64,000 nt of DNA from Luteibacter aegosomatis (GTDB taxonomy: Bacteria > Pseudomonadota > Gammaproteobacteria > Xanthomonadales > Rhodanobacteraceae): NCBI RefSeq assembly GCF_023078455.1, contig NZ_CP095740.1, positions 3,150,001 to 3,214,000 on the forward strand, in the 5' to 3' direction. Position numbers and translations under genes: made by a program. Below are positions 38,809 to 49,462 of this stretch, piece by piece. A model generated the notes under the pieces. The model did not search any database. It saw nothing but the letters and a program-made list of their open reading frames with translations, and was not told the DNA's origin. Each line of letters starts with the position of its first letter. The stretch's first letter is position 1.

Positions 38809-41427
38809 TCAGCCCGAAACCATCAGCAAGCGCGTCAACACCGCCCGCAGCCGCGCCGGCGCCAGCGGCTTGGTGAGATAACGCAGGCCCTCTTCCCCCG
38901 CCCGCCGAACCTCTTCCTGCGAAGGCGACACGGCCATCAGCACCGTCGGCGGCGAAACGCCCCAACGCGCATTCAACGCCGCCCGCAAGCCCTCACGCAA
39001 CGGCTGTTCCAGCAACAGCACGTCCGGCGGATCGTCGAGCTCCGCATGCCGCATCGCCGCCTCCGCGTCGCCCACGGCCGCCACATCGCAGCCCCATGAC
39101 GCCAGCAAGGCGGCCACCTCGGCGCGCGTGGCGCCGTCGGAATCCACCAGCATCACGCGCCGCCCCGACAGCGGCGATTCGTCGTCGGCCGCGCGTTCGT
39201 CGAACGTCTCCACCCCGGGCGCGGCCACCACCGGTACCGCGATGGAGAAGACGCTCCCCCGCCCTGGCCACGAGCGCACCGTCACGGGCGCACCGAGCAG
39301 CCGCGCGATGCGCTCGACGATGGATAGACCCAATCCCGCGCTGCGTCGATCGCGATCCACACCGCTATCCAGACGGAGAAATTCATCGAAGATCGCACGC
39401 GTCTTCGCTTCGGGAATGCCCAGGCCCGTATCCCACACCTCGACGCGCGCCAGATCGCCGTCGCGACGCACGCCCACCAGCACGCGTCCACGCAGCGTGT
39501 AGTGGATCGCGTTGGACAGGAAATTCTGCACCACGCGCCGCAGCAACAGGGCATCGCTGCGCACGTGGATTCGTGTATCCACCCAGTGCAGGTCCAATCC
39601 CCTTGCTCCCGCCAACACACCGAACTGGCGCGCCAGGTCGCCCAGCATCGGGCCCAGCGCGACGACGCCGAAACGCGGCTCCACCGCCCCGCCTTCCAGG
39701 CGCGACACGTCGAGCAGGCTCGCCAGCATCTCGTCCTGTGTTTCCAACGCGCTGCGCACGCGCTCGATCAGTTGCCGTCCTTCCTCGTCCTGCCGCTCGG
39801 CCAGCGCGCCGACGAACATGCGCGCGGCGTTGAGCGGTTGCAGCAGATCATGCACCGCGGCGGCGATGAAGCGCGTCTTCGACCGGCTCACCCGCTCGGC
39901 GTCCGCCTTGGCCTCGTTGAGGTCGCGCGTGCGCTCCTCGACGCGATGCTCCAGCGTCGTCGCCAGCGTGCGCAGTTCGCGCGCGGCGGCCTTGTACGCC
40001 GTGATGTCCGCATAGCTGGTGACGAAGCCACCTCCGGGCAGCGGATTGCCGCGGATCTCCAGCGTGGTGCCGTCCGGACGCTCGCGCTCGTACATGTGGG
40101 GACTGCCCTGCCTCAGGTAGGCCAGCCGTCGCTCGATGGCCTCTTCGACGTTGCCCGGACCGAGCAGGCCGCGCCGCGCGTTGAAGCGGAAAATATCCTC
40201 GATGGGCCGACCGACGCGCATGTACTCGTCGGGAAAACCGAAGATCTGCTGGTATCGCGCATTCCACGCCACCAGGCGCAAGTCGGCGTCCACCACGCTC
40301 ACGCCCTGGGGCAGGTGTTCGAGATTGCCGTGGCCGCCCTGGGCGGCTTCGTGCGCGGCGGCCACGATGCTGTCCTGCGCCGAGCGCAAGGCCGCCGCGT
40401 GGTGCGCCACCATCCGTTCCAGTTCCTCGCGGCTGCGCTGGCGCAGGCGGGCCAGGCGCACCCGCTGCTGCACGACCAGGCCCACGAGGATCAACGGCAG
40501 CCATCCCGCGAGCACCACCAGCGCCGCGTTGCGTCCGGCGGTGAGCGCGGGCCGCGCATCGGCCAGCAGGTGCAGCGTCCATGCCTGTTGCGGCATCGCC
40601 AGCGAACGCCAGACCACCTCGTGCTCCAGCGGCGGCGACGTGACGCGCACGCGAGTCGCGCCGTCGCCCGCATCGCCCAGCGACGCACGGGCGATCGGGG
40701 GCAGACGCCGGTCGCCGTACTGGCGCGTGGCATCGATCGCGGCGCTCTCGCGGGGATCCAGCGGGTGCAGGGTGCGATACATCCAGGTACCGTCACGGTT
40801 GTCGAGAAACACCACGCCGTGGTCGTCGGCCAGCAGCACGATGTCGTCGCCGTGCGCCCAGTCGCGTGGAAGGGCCTCCAGCGTGATCTTCAGCACGATC
40901 GCGCCCACGTGCCGCCCGGCATCGTCGTCGATGGCCTGCGCGATGAAGTAGCCCGCCACGTTGGTCGACACGCCCAGCGCGTAGAACGTGGCGTGACCGT
41001 CGCGCATGGCGTCGCGGAAATACGGACGAAATCCGTAATCCAGTCCCACGTTGCTTTCCGGCGTATTCCAGTTGTTCGCGGCGATGGCGTGCCCGTGCCG
41101 GTCGAGCAGGGTCAACGTCGACGAGTGCACCGCGCCGTTGGCGCGTTGCAGACGCGCGTTCAACGCCGCGGCATCGATCGCCTCCGGCGGCCCCGCGAGG
41201 ATGGCCCGCAACTCGGGATCGAGCGCCAGTACCGTGGGCAGCACGCGAAACCGGTCGATCAGGCGCTGCACCGCCAGCGCATGCAGGGTAAGCCGGTCGG
41301 CCGACTGCGCCGCGATACCCTCCAGCCCCTTACGCCACGCCAGCCATCCGCCGAGCATGGCGCTCCCGGCCATGGCGGACAGCAACAGGACGAGCCAGAA
41401 CACGTGTAGCGGCCGGATGTTTCGCAT
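38809..41427 (-). CDS. Hybrid sensor histidine kinase with degenerate receiver
   Basis: 872-residue membrane sensor. Two helices (about 10-30 and 304-325) enclose a ~270-residue periplasmic dCache-like domain, as in C4-dicarboxylate sensors. Then follow a PAS domain (about 375-490, [24 protein letters not shown]), a coiled coil, the HisKA H-box [23 protein letters not shown] (His about 522), and a HATPase with N-box [10 protein letters not shown] and [15 protein letters not shown]. The C-terminal receiver has VMLVDSDG but Glu instead of the phosphoacceptor Asp (DVLLLEQPL). Location by dctA suggests C4-dicarboxylate sensing. Confidence 0.9.
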   Translation of the reverse strand: MRNIRPLHVFWLVLLLSAMAGSAMLGGWLAWRKGLEGIAAQSADRLTLHALAVQRLIDRFRVLPTVLALDPELRAILAGPPEAIDAAALNARLQRANGAVHSSTLTLLDRHGHAIAANNWNTPESNVGLDYGFRPYFRDAMRDGHATFYALGVSTNVAGYFIAQAIDDDAGRHVGAIVLKITLEALPRDWAHGDDIVLLADDHGVVFLDNRDGTWMYRTLHPLDPRESAAIDATRQYGDRRLPPIARASLGDAGDGATRVRVTSPPLEHEVVWRSLAMPQQAWTLHLLADARPALTAGRNAALVVLAGWLPLILVGLVVQQRVRLARLRQRSREELERMVAHHAAALRSAQDSIVAAAHEAAQGGHGNLEHLPQGVSVVDADLRLVAWNARYQQIFGFPDEYMRVGRPIEDIFRFNARRGLLGPGNVEEAIERRLAYLRQGSPHMYERERPDGTTLEIRGNPLPGGGFVTSYADITAYKAAARELRTLATTLEHRVEERTRDLNEAKADAERVSRSKTRFIAAAVHDLLQPLNAARMFVGALAERQDEEGRQLIERVRSALETQDEMLASLLDVSRLEGGAVEPRFGVVALGPMLGDLARQFGVLAGARGLDLHWVDTRIHVRSDALLLRRVVQNFLSNAIHYTLRGRVLVGVRRDGDLARVEVWDTGLGIPEAKTRAIFDEFLRLDSGVDRDRRSAGLGLSIVERIARLLGAPVTVRSWPGRGSVFSIAVPVVAAPGVETFDERAADDESPLSGRRVMLVDSDGATRAEVAALLASWGCDVAAVGDAEAAMRHAELDDPPDVLLLEQPLREGLRAALNARWGVSPPTVLMAVSPSQEEVRRAGEEGLRYLTKPLAPARLRAVLTRLLMVSG

Positions 41428-41451
41428 CCACGAATACTCTCACACCACCTG

Positions 41452-41503
41452 CCCGAGGCTCCTCCCTACCGAGGGGGGGAAGCCGATCGCATCGGCGAAC
41501 AGC
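41452..41503. repeat. Degenerate REP-like element upstream of dctA
   Basis: GAGGCTCCTCCCTACCGAGG then GGGGGAAGCCGATCGCATCGGCGAACAG resembles the inverted pair at 38699 but with the GTGGGAGC core decayed. It lies in the 220-bp region between the kinase gene and dctA, which should also hold both promoters; none is clear. Confidence 0.45.
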
Positions 41504-41647
41504 GCCTGCCACGAAGATCGGTGCGTCCTCGCGCGAGACCGAAAGCGAGCCACCGGCCTGGCCCCTAGCCAGAATGTGTTATGGGTCATCCGCCCCCGAC
41601 GCGTTACAAAGGCCGGCGCCCACCCCGGGCGATGCCGTCGGCCGATC

Positions 41648-42979
41648 ATGCTCGCTTCCTCTTCCAACGCAGCCACCCCGCAGCCTTTCTACCGCCAGAC
41701 CTACGTGCAGGTACTCGTGGCCATCCTGCTCGGCGCCGTGCTCGGCCACTTCTGGCCTACCTGGGGCGAGGCGCTGAAGCCGCTGGGCGACGCGTTCATC
41801 AAGCTGGTGAAGATGGTGATCGCCCCGGTGATCTTCCTCACCGTGGTCACCGGCATCGCCGGCATGCCGCACCTGAACGCGGTGGGGCGCGTGGTGCTGA
41901 AGGCCATGGTGTATTTCCTGGTGTTCTCCACGCTCGCGCTGGTGGTCGGCCTCGTGGTGGCGAACGTCGTGCAGCCGGGCGCGGGGCTGAACATCGATCC
42001 GACCACCCTGTCGACGAAGGAAATCGCCACGTACGCCTCGAAAGCGCACGACATCTCCCTTACCGGCTTCCTGCTCGACATCATTCCCGACACCGTCGTG
42101 GGTGCCTTCACCTCGGGCAACATCCTCCAGGTGCTGCTCTTCGCCGTGCTCTTCGGCATCTCGCTCACGCTGGCCGGCGAGCGCGCCCGGCCCGTGGTGG
42201 CGTTCTTCGAGGCGATGACCGAGCCCGTGTTCAAGCTCGTGCACCTGCTGATGAAGGCCGCGCCCATCGGCGCGTTCGGTGCCATCGCGTTCACCATCGG
42301 CCGCTACGGCATCGGTTCGCTGTCGAACCTGCTCATGCTGGTGGCGACCTTCTACGGCACCTCGCTGCTCTTCGTGCTGGTGGTGCTCGGCGCCGTGTCG
42401 CGCCTCACCGGCTTCTCCATCCTCAAGCTCATCCGCTACCTCAAGGCCGAACTGCTGCTCGTGCTGGGCACGTCGTCGTCGGAAGCCGCCCTGCCCTCGC
42501 TGATGCAGAAGATGGAACAGGCCGGCTGCGACAAGTCCGTGGTGGGGCTCGTGGTACCCACCGGCTATTCGTTCAACCTCGACGGCACCAACATCTACAT
42601 GACGCTGGCCGCGCTGTTCATCGCGCAGGCGACCAACACGCACCTGTCGCTCGGCGAACAGATCGCGCTGCTGCTGGTGGCGATGGTCAGTTCCAAGGGC
42701 GCCGCGGGCGTCACCGGCGCGGGCTTCGTGACCCTCGCCGCCACGTTGTCGGTGGTGCCCTCATTGCCCGTCGCGGGCATGGCGCTGATCCTCGGCGTGG
42801 ACCGTTTCATGAGCGAGTGCCGCTCGCTCACCAACTTCATCGGCAACGCGGTGGCCTGCGTCGTCGTGGCGCGCTGGGAAGGCGCGCTCGACCGCCAGGC
42901 CCTCGACGATGCCCTCGACCACCGCGCCGCCGGTCGCGACGCGCGTCCGCTCACCGTAAACCAGGGGAATACACCATGA
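41648..42979 (+). CDS. dctA: C4-dicarboxylate transporter DctA (DAACS family)
   Basis: Sodium- or proton-coupled importer of succinate, fumarate and malate. ATG 41648 gives 443 residues with the DctA N-terminus [25 protein letters not shown]. Family motifs include the serine-rich hairpin [22 protein letters not shown] (about 271-292), [27 protein letters not shown] (about 304-330) and [19 protein letters not shown]. It overlaps the following esterase gene by 4 bp, and sits beside a sensor kinase and a porin, forming one uptake unit. Confidence 0.95.
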   Translation: MLASSSNAATPQPFYRQTYVQVLVAILLGAVLGHFWPTWGEALKPLGDAFIKLVKMVIAPVIFLTVVTGIAGMPHLNAVGRVVLKAMVYFLVFSTLALVVGLVVANVVQPGAGLNIDPTTLSTKEIATYASKAHDISLTGFLLDIIPDTVVGAFTSGNILQVLLFAVLFGISLTLAGERARPVVAFFEAMTEPVFKLVHLLMKAAPIGAFGAIAFTIGRYGIGSLSNLLMLVATFYGTSLLFVLVVLGAVSRLTGFSILKLIRYLKAELLLVLGTSSSEAALPSLMQKMEQAGCDKSVVGLVVPTGYSFNLDGTNIYMTLAALFIAQATNTHLSLGEQIALLLVAMVSSKGAAGVTGAGFVTLAATLSVVPSLPVAGMALILGVDRFMSECRSLTNFIGNAVACVVVARWEGALDRQALDDALDHRAAGRDARPLTVNQGNTP

Positions 42980-44001
42980 GACTCTTCCGTACCGCGATCC
43001 TCGTCGCGACGGTCGCCCTCGCCTGCACCGGGCAAGCCATCGCCCAGTCCGCGCCCGACGCGGGCAAGCCGCTGTCCATCGACCTGTGGCCGGGCACGCC
43101 GCCCGGCGGCGGCGGTCCGAGCGGTCCGGAACGCATCGGTCGCACGGGCACCGGCGTGGGCGCGGTGTCCAACGTCAGCCGCCCGCGCATCGAGGTATAC
43201 AAGCCGGCTCGCCCGAACGGCGCTGCGGTGATCCTCGTCGGGGGCGGCGGTTACTTCCGCATCGGCATCGGTCACGAGGTGATGCCCACGGCCAGGTGGC
43301 TCGCCGCGCTCGGCGTCACGCCCGTGGTGCTCTACTACCGCCTGCCTGCCGACCGCTGGCCGGCCGTGGCACCGTTCCAGGACGCCCAACGCGCGATCCG
43401 CATCGTGCGCGCCCGCGCGCAGGAGCTGGGCATCGATCCGAAGCGCATCGGCGTGCTCGGCTTCTCGGCCGGCGGCAACCTCGCAGGTATCGCCGAAACG
43501 CGCTCGACGAACGCGTTTTATCCGCGCGTGGACACGACCGACGACGTCTCCGCCCGTCCGGACTTCGCCGGCCTGATCTATCCCGTGGTGTCGTTGCAGC
43601 CGCCGTTCAATACGACGCGCTCCAGCCGCGAGCTGGCCACCCAGAAGGACTCGGTGCAAGCCTACTCCGTGGAACTGCATGTGTCCCACGACACGCCGCC
43701 GACCTTTCTCGCCCAGGCCGCCGACGATCCCATCGCCGATATCGGCAACAGCCTGGTGATGTTCGACGCGCTGAAGAAGAACGGCGTGGACGTGGAGATG
43801 CACGTCTTCGACAAGGGCGGCCATGGCTGGGGCCTCGGTGATCCGGGTACGGCAGTGGCCTCCTGGCCGCGCCTGTTCGCCGCCTGGGCCCGTCGCAACG
43901 GCTTCTTCTCGGCCGTGGACGATACGCCCTTCGCGCGCATGCCGAGCAAGGCCGCCACGCCCACAAGCACTGACGACGACAACGCGCTCGACGACAACTG
44001 A
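42976..44001 (+). CDS. Secreted alpha/beta-hydrolase (esterase/acetylxylan-esterase-like)
   Basis: 341-residue exported esterase-type protein. The signal peptide [24 protein letters not shown] ends AIA-Q at about residue 23. The hydrolase core shows the oxyanion segment [15 protein letters not shown] (about 82-96), the nucleophile elbow [13 protein letters not shown] (Ser about 161), Asp in [10 protein letters not shown] (about 256) and His in [10 protein letters not shown] (about 291). An acidic tail ends [12 protein letters not shown]. Translational coupling to dctA suggests it releases acids or related groups later imported as C4-dicarboxylates; substrate is a guess. Confidence 0.83.
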   Translation: MRLFRTAILVATVALACTGQAIAQSAPDAGKPLSIDLWPGTPPGGGGPSGPERIGRTGTGVGAVSNVSRPRIEVYKPARPNGAAVILVGGGGYFRIGIGHEVMPTARWLAALGVTPVVLYYRLPADRWPAVAPFQDAQRAIRIVRARAQELGIDPKRIGVLGFSAGGNLAGIAETRSTNAFYPRVDTTDDVSARPDFAGLIYPVVSLQPPFNTTRSSRELATQKDSVQAYSVELHVSHDTPPTFLAQAADDPIADIGNSLVMFDALKKNGVDVEMHVFDKGGHGWGLGDPGTAVASWPRLFAAWARRNGFFSAVDDTPFARMPSKAATPTSTDDDNALDDN

Positions 44002-44024
44002 ACGCGATCGAAGGGGAATCCAAC

Positions 44025-45503
44025 ATGCGCAACACACCACGCCTCTACGTGGCGATCGCCGCCGTGCTTCTCGCCGGTCCCACGTTCGCCGCCGACACCG
44101 TCAGCAACGCGGAACTGCTCAAGCTCATCAAGGCCCAGGCCGCCGAGATCAGCGACCTGAAGAAACGCCTCGCCGCCGTCGAACACGAGCGGCAACCCAC
44201 CGCTACCGCGCCGTCCGTCGCCTCGGTCACGCCAGCCACGCCACCCCCGAACCACGATGCGCAGGTGGAAGCCGCCATCGCCGACACGCGCGAAAGCGAA
44301 CTGGCCGTGGCCCTCGCCCGTGGCACAGGCGGCGGTGGATCGAGCAGCAACAGCGTGCGCTGGGGGCGCGGCGGTGAAGCCGGGCCCACCTTCCGCAGCG
44401 ACGACGGCTATTTCAGCTTCAAGCCCAACGGCCGCCTGCTCATCGACTTCACCCGCACCGGGGGATCGAGCTACGACACGCGCAACATCAGCGGTGCGCA
44501 GATCACCAGCGCGCGATTGGGCGGCGAAGGTACCATCGGCGCCCTGGGTTACCACGTCGAAGCCGACTTCGCGGACAACGAAGTCGCCCTGCGCCAGACC
44601 TACCTCACCTATGCCACGAAGCTGTTCGGCCATACGGCGAAGTTCTACCTGGGCAACTTCCTGAAGGACCTCGGCACGGAAGGCTCATCCGAATCCGCCC
44701 GCGTGCCCTTCATGCTGCGCAACGCCGCCACGGCGGTGGGCCAGCCGGTGGTGAGCTACTTCGGCATGGGCGCGCAGATGCGCGTGTACGGCGACAACTG
44801 GCACTACAGCCTGTCGGTGAACGGCAACGCGCCGAACAGTTCCACGTCGGGCAAGAACACCGACTCCACCACCTACCTCACCCGTGCGCACTGGAACCCG
44901 ATCAAGACCTCCGACGGCTTCCTGCACGTGGGCTCCTGGTATTACTACGAGAAGATCAGTGACGGCGTCACCAGCATCAACAACACCCCGGCCATCGCGC
45001 TCGACTACAACGACAACCTCGCGGTCTCGGCCAGCTCCATCGCCAATCCCACGCAGGATCGCGGCAAGGGTTTCGAGCTGGGGGGCGTGTTCCGTAACTT
45101 CTGGATGATGAACGAGTACGGCAAGCGCACCATCGATTCGAGCACGGCCGATTCGGTGAGCCGCCATGGTTCGTCGTTCGCCGCGGGCTGGATGATCACC
45201 GGCGAGGCGCCGGGATTCTCGTCGCGCTCGGGCAGCTGGAAAGCGGTGAAGGTGAACCATCCGGTCACCTCCGGCGGCTGGGGCGCCTTCGAGTTGGCGG
45301 GCCGTGTCGACCATTACGACTACGCCGACGCCCCGCGCGGCGGCAAGGGCAAGAGTTACACCCTCGGCCTCAACTGGTACCTCAATGACTGGTCACGCCT
45401 GATGCTCAACTACATCCACTGGGACACCGACAACAAGGTGGGCAGCTTCCAGGGACCGGACACGGGCAACTCCATCGGCATGCGGGCGCAGGTGGTGTTC
45501 TGA
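44025..45503 (+). CDS. OprO/OprP-type outer-membrane porin
   Basis: 492-residue beta-barrel porin of the phosphate-selective porin O/P family. The signal peptide MRNTPRLYVAIAAVLLAGPTFAA is followed by a coiled coil (NAELLKLIKAQAAEISDLKKRLAAVEHE), as in trimeric porins. A Ser/Gly linker follows and then a ~360-residue barrel ending in Phe (RAQVVF), the usual outer-membrane insertion signal. It lies 23 bp after the esterase; in this setting it may pass dicarboxylates or sugar-acid substrates rather than phosphate. Confidence 0.88.
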   Translation: MRNTPRLYVAIAAVLLAGPTFAADTVSNAELLKLIKAQAAEISDLKKRLAAVEHERQPTATAPSVASVTPATPPPNHDAQVEAAIADTRESELAVALARGTGGGGSSSNSVRWGRGGEAGPTFRSDDGYFSFKPNGRLLIDFTRTGGSSYDTRNISGAQITSARLGGEGTIGALGYHVEADFADNEVALRQTYLTYATKLFGHTAKFYLGNFLKDLGTEGSSESARVPFMLRNAATAVGQPVVSYFGMGAQMRVYGDNWHYSLSVNGNAPNSSTSGKNTDSTTYLTRAHWNPIKTSDGFLHVGSWYYYEKISDGVTSINNTPAIALDYNDNLAVSASSIANPTQDRGKGFELGGVFRNFWMMNEYGKRTIDSSTADSVSRHGSSFAAGWMITGEAPGFSSRSGSWKAVKVNHPVTSGGWGAFELAGRVDHYDYADAPRGGKGKSYTLGLNWYLNDWSRLMLNYIHWDTDNKVGSFQGPDTGNSIGMRAQVVF

Positions 45504-45557
45504 GCAACCGCATGAACGTTGCGCGAACACCCAGCACACGGCGTTAGGCACAGGGCT

Positions 45558-45591
45558 GCGCGGGTACGACGAGCCTTCGTCGTACCCGCGC
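45558..45591. terminator. Long perfect hairpin between convergent porin and methyltransferase genes
   Basis: GCGCGGGTACGACGA-GCCT-TCGTCGTACCCGCGC, a perfect 15-bp stem with no T-run. It ends the dctA-esterase-porin unit and could serve as a bidirectional terminator or an mRNA 3'-end stabiliser. Confidence 0.6.
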
Positions 45592-45637
45592 GGCACGGCG
45601 TCCACGACGAACGGCCCGATGCTCGCGACGAGCGACT

Positions 45638-46315
45638 TCAAACCACCGGCAGGCGCTTGGGTTCCGATACCGAAAACAACGCCACGCAACCCACTACCTC
45701 GATGGTCACCTTTCCGAAGCGTACGTCGAGTTCACGACGCAGGTCGTCCAGGCGGTCTCCGGCATTACCGAAGATCCCCTTCCGGTTGTAGAACGCCATC
45801 AGCTTCGTCGCCATGCCCGAACGGACCACGCCCTCGGCCAGGATCGTCGCGCCGAACATCGTGCCGCCCGGCGCCAACAGCGATACCAGGTGATCGAACA
45901 CGATGGCCTTCTCCGCGATGTCGCCGGGCAGGCAATGGAGCAAGTAGACCAGGCTGATGGACGCGTACGTGCGATCGACGCCCCGGATAGGCTGGAGCAC
46001 GTCGGCCACGTGGCTAACGGGGGAGTAACGTTCCACGCGCTTCGCCGCGCTCCGCAACGCGTTGCGGTTCAGGTCCATCAGGCCCAGGCGTACGCCGGCC
46101 GGGAACCGGCACCGATCCAGATACCAACCCGTACCCACGCCCACGTCGAGGTGATGGTCGCTGACGTGACGGTCGTACAGGGCCAGGATTCGCGGCGTGG
46201 GACAACGCCATATCGCCGGATTGGAAATCCGCAGCACGAGGGTGTCGTAGATGGCCAGCGTCGCCGGCGAATACACCGACTGGCTGTCATGGTCCTTGGT
46301 CTCCTGCAAACTCAT
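45638..46315 (-). CDS. Class I SAM-dependent methyltransferase
   Basis: 225-residue Rossmann-fold methyltransferase. SAM motif I is HLDVGVGTGWYLDRCRF (about 54-70), an acidic motif II lies in LGLMDLNRNAL, and the ISLVYLLHCLPG region follows (about 120). The start MSLQETKDHDSQSVYSP at 46315 is chosen over MPCWPTPSQ at 46357; neither has a convincing ribosome site, and the upper one would add 14 residues. It resembles small-molecule methyltransferases of the type 11/12 group. Substrate unknown; it is divergent from the small HTH gene at 46471. Confidence 0.78.
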   Translation of the reverse strand: MSLQETKDHDSQSVYSPATLAIYDTLVLRISNPAIWRCPTPRILALYDRHVSDHHLDVGVGTGWYLDRCRFPAGVRLGLMDLNRNALRSAAKRVERYSPVSHVADVLQPIRGVDRTYASISLVYLLHCLPGDIAEKAIVFDHLVSLLAPGGTMFGATILAEGVVRSGMATKLMAFYNRKGIFGNAGDRLDDLRRELDVRFGKVTIEVVGCVALFSVSEPKRLPVV

Positions 46316-46470
46316 GGCATCGATCTCGGCCTGGGACGGGGTCGGCCAGCATGGCATGGCCTCGATGCGCCGGTCATGAACGCTTCTAGCGCGACGACCC
46401 TGCCGCTAAAGATTCGCCGCCGTCGGCCGATCCCTGCATCAAGTGCATCAAGCGTTTCGATACCGAGCCC

Positions 46471-46710
46471 ATGCCCGTCCAGACTGCCCGCCACGCCAAC
46501 CTGCGAACCCTCCTTACCCAATTGGAGGCCGAAGGCGTCGCCGGATATGCCGAGCAGGCCGCCTACCTGGGCAACATCACCGAGGGCCGCCTGGCCTCCA
46601 TGGACCACGGCGGCGATATCGACGTGATGTTCGCCCAGCATGTCGAATGGGTGTTCCACCGCCGCAAGGGCTGGATGGACGAACTGCATTCCGATCCCCT
46701 GGAGGCCTGA
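46471..46710 (+). CDS. Small XRE/Cro-like DNA-binding protein
   Basis: 79-residue soluble protein. The pattern HANLRTLLTQLEAEGVAGYAEQAAYLGNITEGRLASMDHGGDIDVMFAQHVEWVFHRRKGWMDE resembles phage-repressor-like XRE proteins that end in a GWMD motif after the recognition helix. The helix-turn-helix (about 24-45) is slightly degenerate. Probably a regulator, possibly of the divergent methyltransferase gene. Ribosome site weak; start uncertain by a few codons. Confidence 0.6.
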   Translation: MPVQTARHANLRTLLTQLEAEGVAGYAEQAAYLGNITEGRLASMDHGGDIDVMFAQHVEWVFHRRKGWMDELHSDPLEA

Positions 46711-46747
46711 ACGCCCCAGGCATGCAGGGGATGGGCGCTTCGGCGGC

Positions 46748-47452
46748 TCACCGGCACGTCGGCGGAAGCCCATCGACCATGCTCCGGATCGCCACCGCCG
46801 CATGCGCGGCTTCGACGCCCTCCGTGTTGCAGAGCGCCCTGATCCGGCTTCTCGCATCTGCCCGCACTCCCGAGCACTGCCATTCGCGCAGCGCATCCAA
46901 CGGCAAGGTGGCGTAGGCCACGCGGCTGCACTCGTCGACGGCGCGCGCATGGAGGGAGGCCTTCGCCAATTCGTCGGGAACGACATCCATGTCCGGGTCG
47001 AAATAGCTGTCCGGAAATGCCGCCATATATCTTGCCGGATCGAGTTCGCGAACGTACGGGCCCACATGCAAAGCGAAGGGTGCACCGCACGGGGCGTTCC
47101 TTACCGCCTCCCTGACGAGATCGGCCGTGGCCTTCCGCGTCGTGTCGGCGATCGCCTTGAGCACCGGGAGACCCGCGACCACCGCCATCCTCGGCAGATC
47201 GTGCGCCTGCGACGACGCGCAACGGGCCTGCAACGCCGCCACGATGAGGAAGATCACGTCGTCGGCCACGTCGCCGTCCACCTGCATCCGACGTCCCACC
47301 GTCTGCGCCTCGGCACCGGCCAGCACCACCGCGGCGGACCCGACCGACGGCGACGGCCTCGTCACCGGTTCGCCATGCGACCGTCGATGCGCGACGCCGA
47401 CGGCCAGCGCGACGAAAACGCCCACCGCACATAACCAGGCCACGGTTTTCAT
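46748..47452 (-). CDS. Secreted protein of unknown function, last gene of the zinc operon
   Basis: I do not recognise this family. ATG 47452 ([19 protein letters not shown]) shares a base with the stop of the upstream GTPase gene (TGATG), giving 234 residues. The first 20 residues look like a signal peptide or anchor. The mature part contains Cys pairs (about 79, 118, 176, 194, 208, 233), suggesting disulfides in the periplasm, and is Ala/Val/Asp-rich. Being translationally coupled to a zinc metallochaperone under a Zur-like site, it may have a role in metal handling; that is inference from context only. Confidence 0.6.
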   Translation of the reverse strand: MKTVAWLCAVGVFVALAVGVAHRRSHGEPVTRPSPSVGSAAVVLAGAEAQTVGRRMQVDGDVADDVIFLIVAALQARCASSQAHDLPRMAVVAGLPVLKAIADTTRKATADLVREAVRNAPCGAPFALHVGPYVRELDPARYMAAFPDSYFDPDMDVVPDELAKASLHARAVDECSRVAYATLPLDALREWQCSGVRADARSRIRALCNTEGVEAAHAAVAIRSMVDGLPPTCR

Positions 47453-48729
47453 CACGCCGCGGAAGACCACCCGGGAAACGTATCGGGCAACCGCTGCCAG
47501 GCAACGGGACCTTGCGCCATCTCGGCCTCGGTGAGGAGGCACGCGTCCAGCGCGCGGCGCACCTGCGCCTCCGGCAGGTCGACGCCGATCATCACCAATT
47601 CCTGGCGGCGGTCGCCATAGCGTGGATGCCATACCTCGGCCAGAGCCCGCCGTTGCTCGATGCTCGGCAGCTCTACCGCCGTGGGAGGCCGGACATGGAG
47701 ATCGCCGTTCGCGAAGGGCCGGCCGAGGCCTTTACGCACACGTTTGCGACTGGCCCACCAATGTCCCGCCGCGGCTGTTTCCGTCGCACCGCCCGCGACG
47801 GCGAGGCTGCCTACCCAATCCATCCGGCTGGCGAGCCAGAAGTAGCCTTTGGCGCGCAGCACACCCGGGATGCCACGCGCCAACAGCGAATGGAACCGAA
47901 CGGGATGGAGCGGCCTGCCGCTGCGATAGACGAAACTCGTAATGCCGTATTCCTCGGTTTCCGGCGTGTGCTGGCCCATCAACTCCTTGACCCAACCCGG
48001 AGCGGTCTGCGCCCTCTCGTAGTCGAACAGGCCGGTGTCGAGCACCGCGGAAAGATCGACATCGCCGAAGGTCGCATCGACCAGGCGCGCGTCCCGGTTG
48101 AGGGCGCGCAGCACCCGATGCAGCTCGTGGCGCCGGCCTTCATCCAGCCGGTCGCACTTGTTGACGACGATGACGTCGGCGAACTCGACCTGTTCGGTCA
48201 ACAGGTTCACCAGCGACCGGCCGTCGCCGTCACCGTTGCTTTCGCCGCGTGCCGCCAGCGAATCGGCCGAACAGTAGTCGGCGAGGAAGCCGACGCCGTC
48301 GACCACGGTCACCATGGTGTCCAGGCGGGCCACGTCGGATAGCGAGAAACCGGCCTCGTCGCGCACGTGGAACGTCGCGGCAACCGGCATGGGCTCGGAA
48401 ATGCCCGTCGATTCGATGAGGAGGTAATCGAAGCGTTCTTCGGCGGCCAGCCGCGTGACTTCCTGCATGAGATCGTCGCGAAGCGTGCAGCAGATGCAGC
48501 CGTTGGAGAACTCGACGAGCTTCTCGTCGGTTCGGCTCAAGGCCGCGCCGCCGTCGCGAACGAGTGCGGCGTCGATATTGATTTCGCTCATGTCGTTGAC
48601 GATGACCGCCACGCGCAGCCCCTGCCGATTACGCAGCACGTGGTTGAGCAAGGTGGTCTTGCCCGCGCCGAGGAATCCGGAAAGGACGGTGACGGGCAAC
48701 GGACGCCGACGAGCAGGAAGGGTTCGCAT
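47452..48729 (-). CDS. COG0523 zinc metallochaperone GTPase (ZigA/ZagA-like)
   Basis: G3E-family GTPase thought to deliver zinc to target enzymes during zinc starvation. ATG 48729 is chosen because GAGG lies 7 bp upstream; 425 residues. Motifs: Walker [16 protein letters not shown] (about 20-34), the CxCC metal motif in [12 protein letters not shown] (about 76-87), ESTGISEP for Mg (about 107-114) and NKCD for guanine (about 190-193). The C-terminal CobW domain ends RLPDTFPGW. It lies in the operon behind the Zur-like box. Confidence 0.92.
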   Translation of the reverse strand: MRTLPARRRPLPVTVLSGFLGAGKTTLLNHVLRNRQGLRVAVIVNDMSEINIDAALVRDGGAALSRTDEKLVEFSNGCICCTLRDDLMQEVTRLAAEERFDYLLIESTGISEPMPVAATFHVRDEAGFSLSDVARLDTMVTVVDGVGFLADYCSADSLAARGESNGDGDGRSLVNLLTEQVEFADVIVVNKCDRLDEGRRHELHRVLRALNRDARLVDATFGDVDLSAVLDTGLFDYERAQTAPGWVKELMGQHTPETEEYGITSFVYRSGRPLHPVRFHSLLARGIPGVLRAKGYFWLASRMDWVGSLAVAGGATETAAAGHWWASRKRVRKGLGRPFANGDLHVRPPTAVELPSIEQRRALAEVWHPRYGDRRQELVMIGVDLPEAQVRRALDACLLTEAEMAQGPVAWQRLPDTFPGWSSAA

Positions 48730-48754
48730 GGATGGCCTCGTGGTCTGGACGGCG

Positions 48755-49462
48755 TCATTCGAACGCCTCGCGGAGGCGTTTCGCATCGTCGTCGTGGTAG
48801 GGCTCGATGACCGCGTCGCTCATGGCGTAGGCGGACGAGGCCATCGCGTTTCGGGTCACCTCCGTGTGCAACACGCCCTTGAGGGTCAAGGGGTCGTAAA
48901 GGCTCGGGGTATCGACGCCGTGCGCCAGGCGCACGTGAACGAGCATGTTGGGCGGTGGCGGCGGCACATGGATGCATGCGCCGTAGAACGGCACGAAGAA
49001 GAATTCGACCGTCTTCCCGTCGTCGTCGGACTCCAGTGGCACGACGTAGCCCGACAGCTTCACTTTCCTGCCGTCCAACGCCGCCACCGTATGCAGGGTG
49101 CCGATCTGCTTCGTCCGCCGGTTGCCCACGTGCAGCACCGGCGGCGCGTCCCGGAGCAGCGCGATATCCTCGGGTGGCACCATGCGGCTCCAGTCGAGAT
49201 CGGCGAAACCTTCCTCATCGGGCTCACCCAGTAGCGACACGCCGGGCGGCACGGCCGCTTTCGCGACGCCATGCGCCGCCGCATAGGCACGCGCGGCCGC
49301 GATGCCTTCGGCCCGTGCCTTCGCCAGCGCCGCACGTCCCGCATCCGCTTCGGCCTGCGCACGGGCCAATGCCGACGCCGGAGCGGATCGCGGTTCGCCA
49401 TCGCCGCCCTGGCATCCGGCGAGAACGGCACATGCCAGCAGGAGCGGGAGTGCGCGTATCAC
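48755..49462 (-). CDS. DUF3299 lipoprotein of the zinc-uptake operon
   Basis: 235-residue putative lipoprotein. GTG 49462 overlaps the upstream permease stop by 4 bp (GTGA). The signal peptide [20 protein letters not shown] has the lipobox LAGC (Cys about 17). A helical Ala/Arg-rich stretch (27-65) precedes the DUF3299 domain ([37 protein letters not shown], about 142-178). The same family is encoded as PA4066 in the Pseudomonas aeruginosa zinc-responsive PA4063-4066 operon, which has this gene order. Confidence 0.88.
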   Translation of the reverse strand: MIRALPLLLACAVLAGCQGGDGEPRSAPASALARAQAEADAGRAALAKARAEGIAAARAYAAAHGVAKAAVPPGVSLLGEPDEEGFADLDWSRMVPPEDIALLRDAPPVLHVGNRRTKQIGTLHTVAALDGRKVKLSGYVVPLESDDDGKTVEFFFVPFYGACIHVPPPPPNMLVHVRLAHGVDTPSLYDPLTLKGVLHTEVTRNAMASSAYAMSDAVIEPYHDDDAKRLREAFE

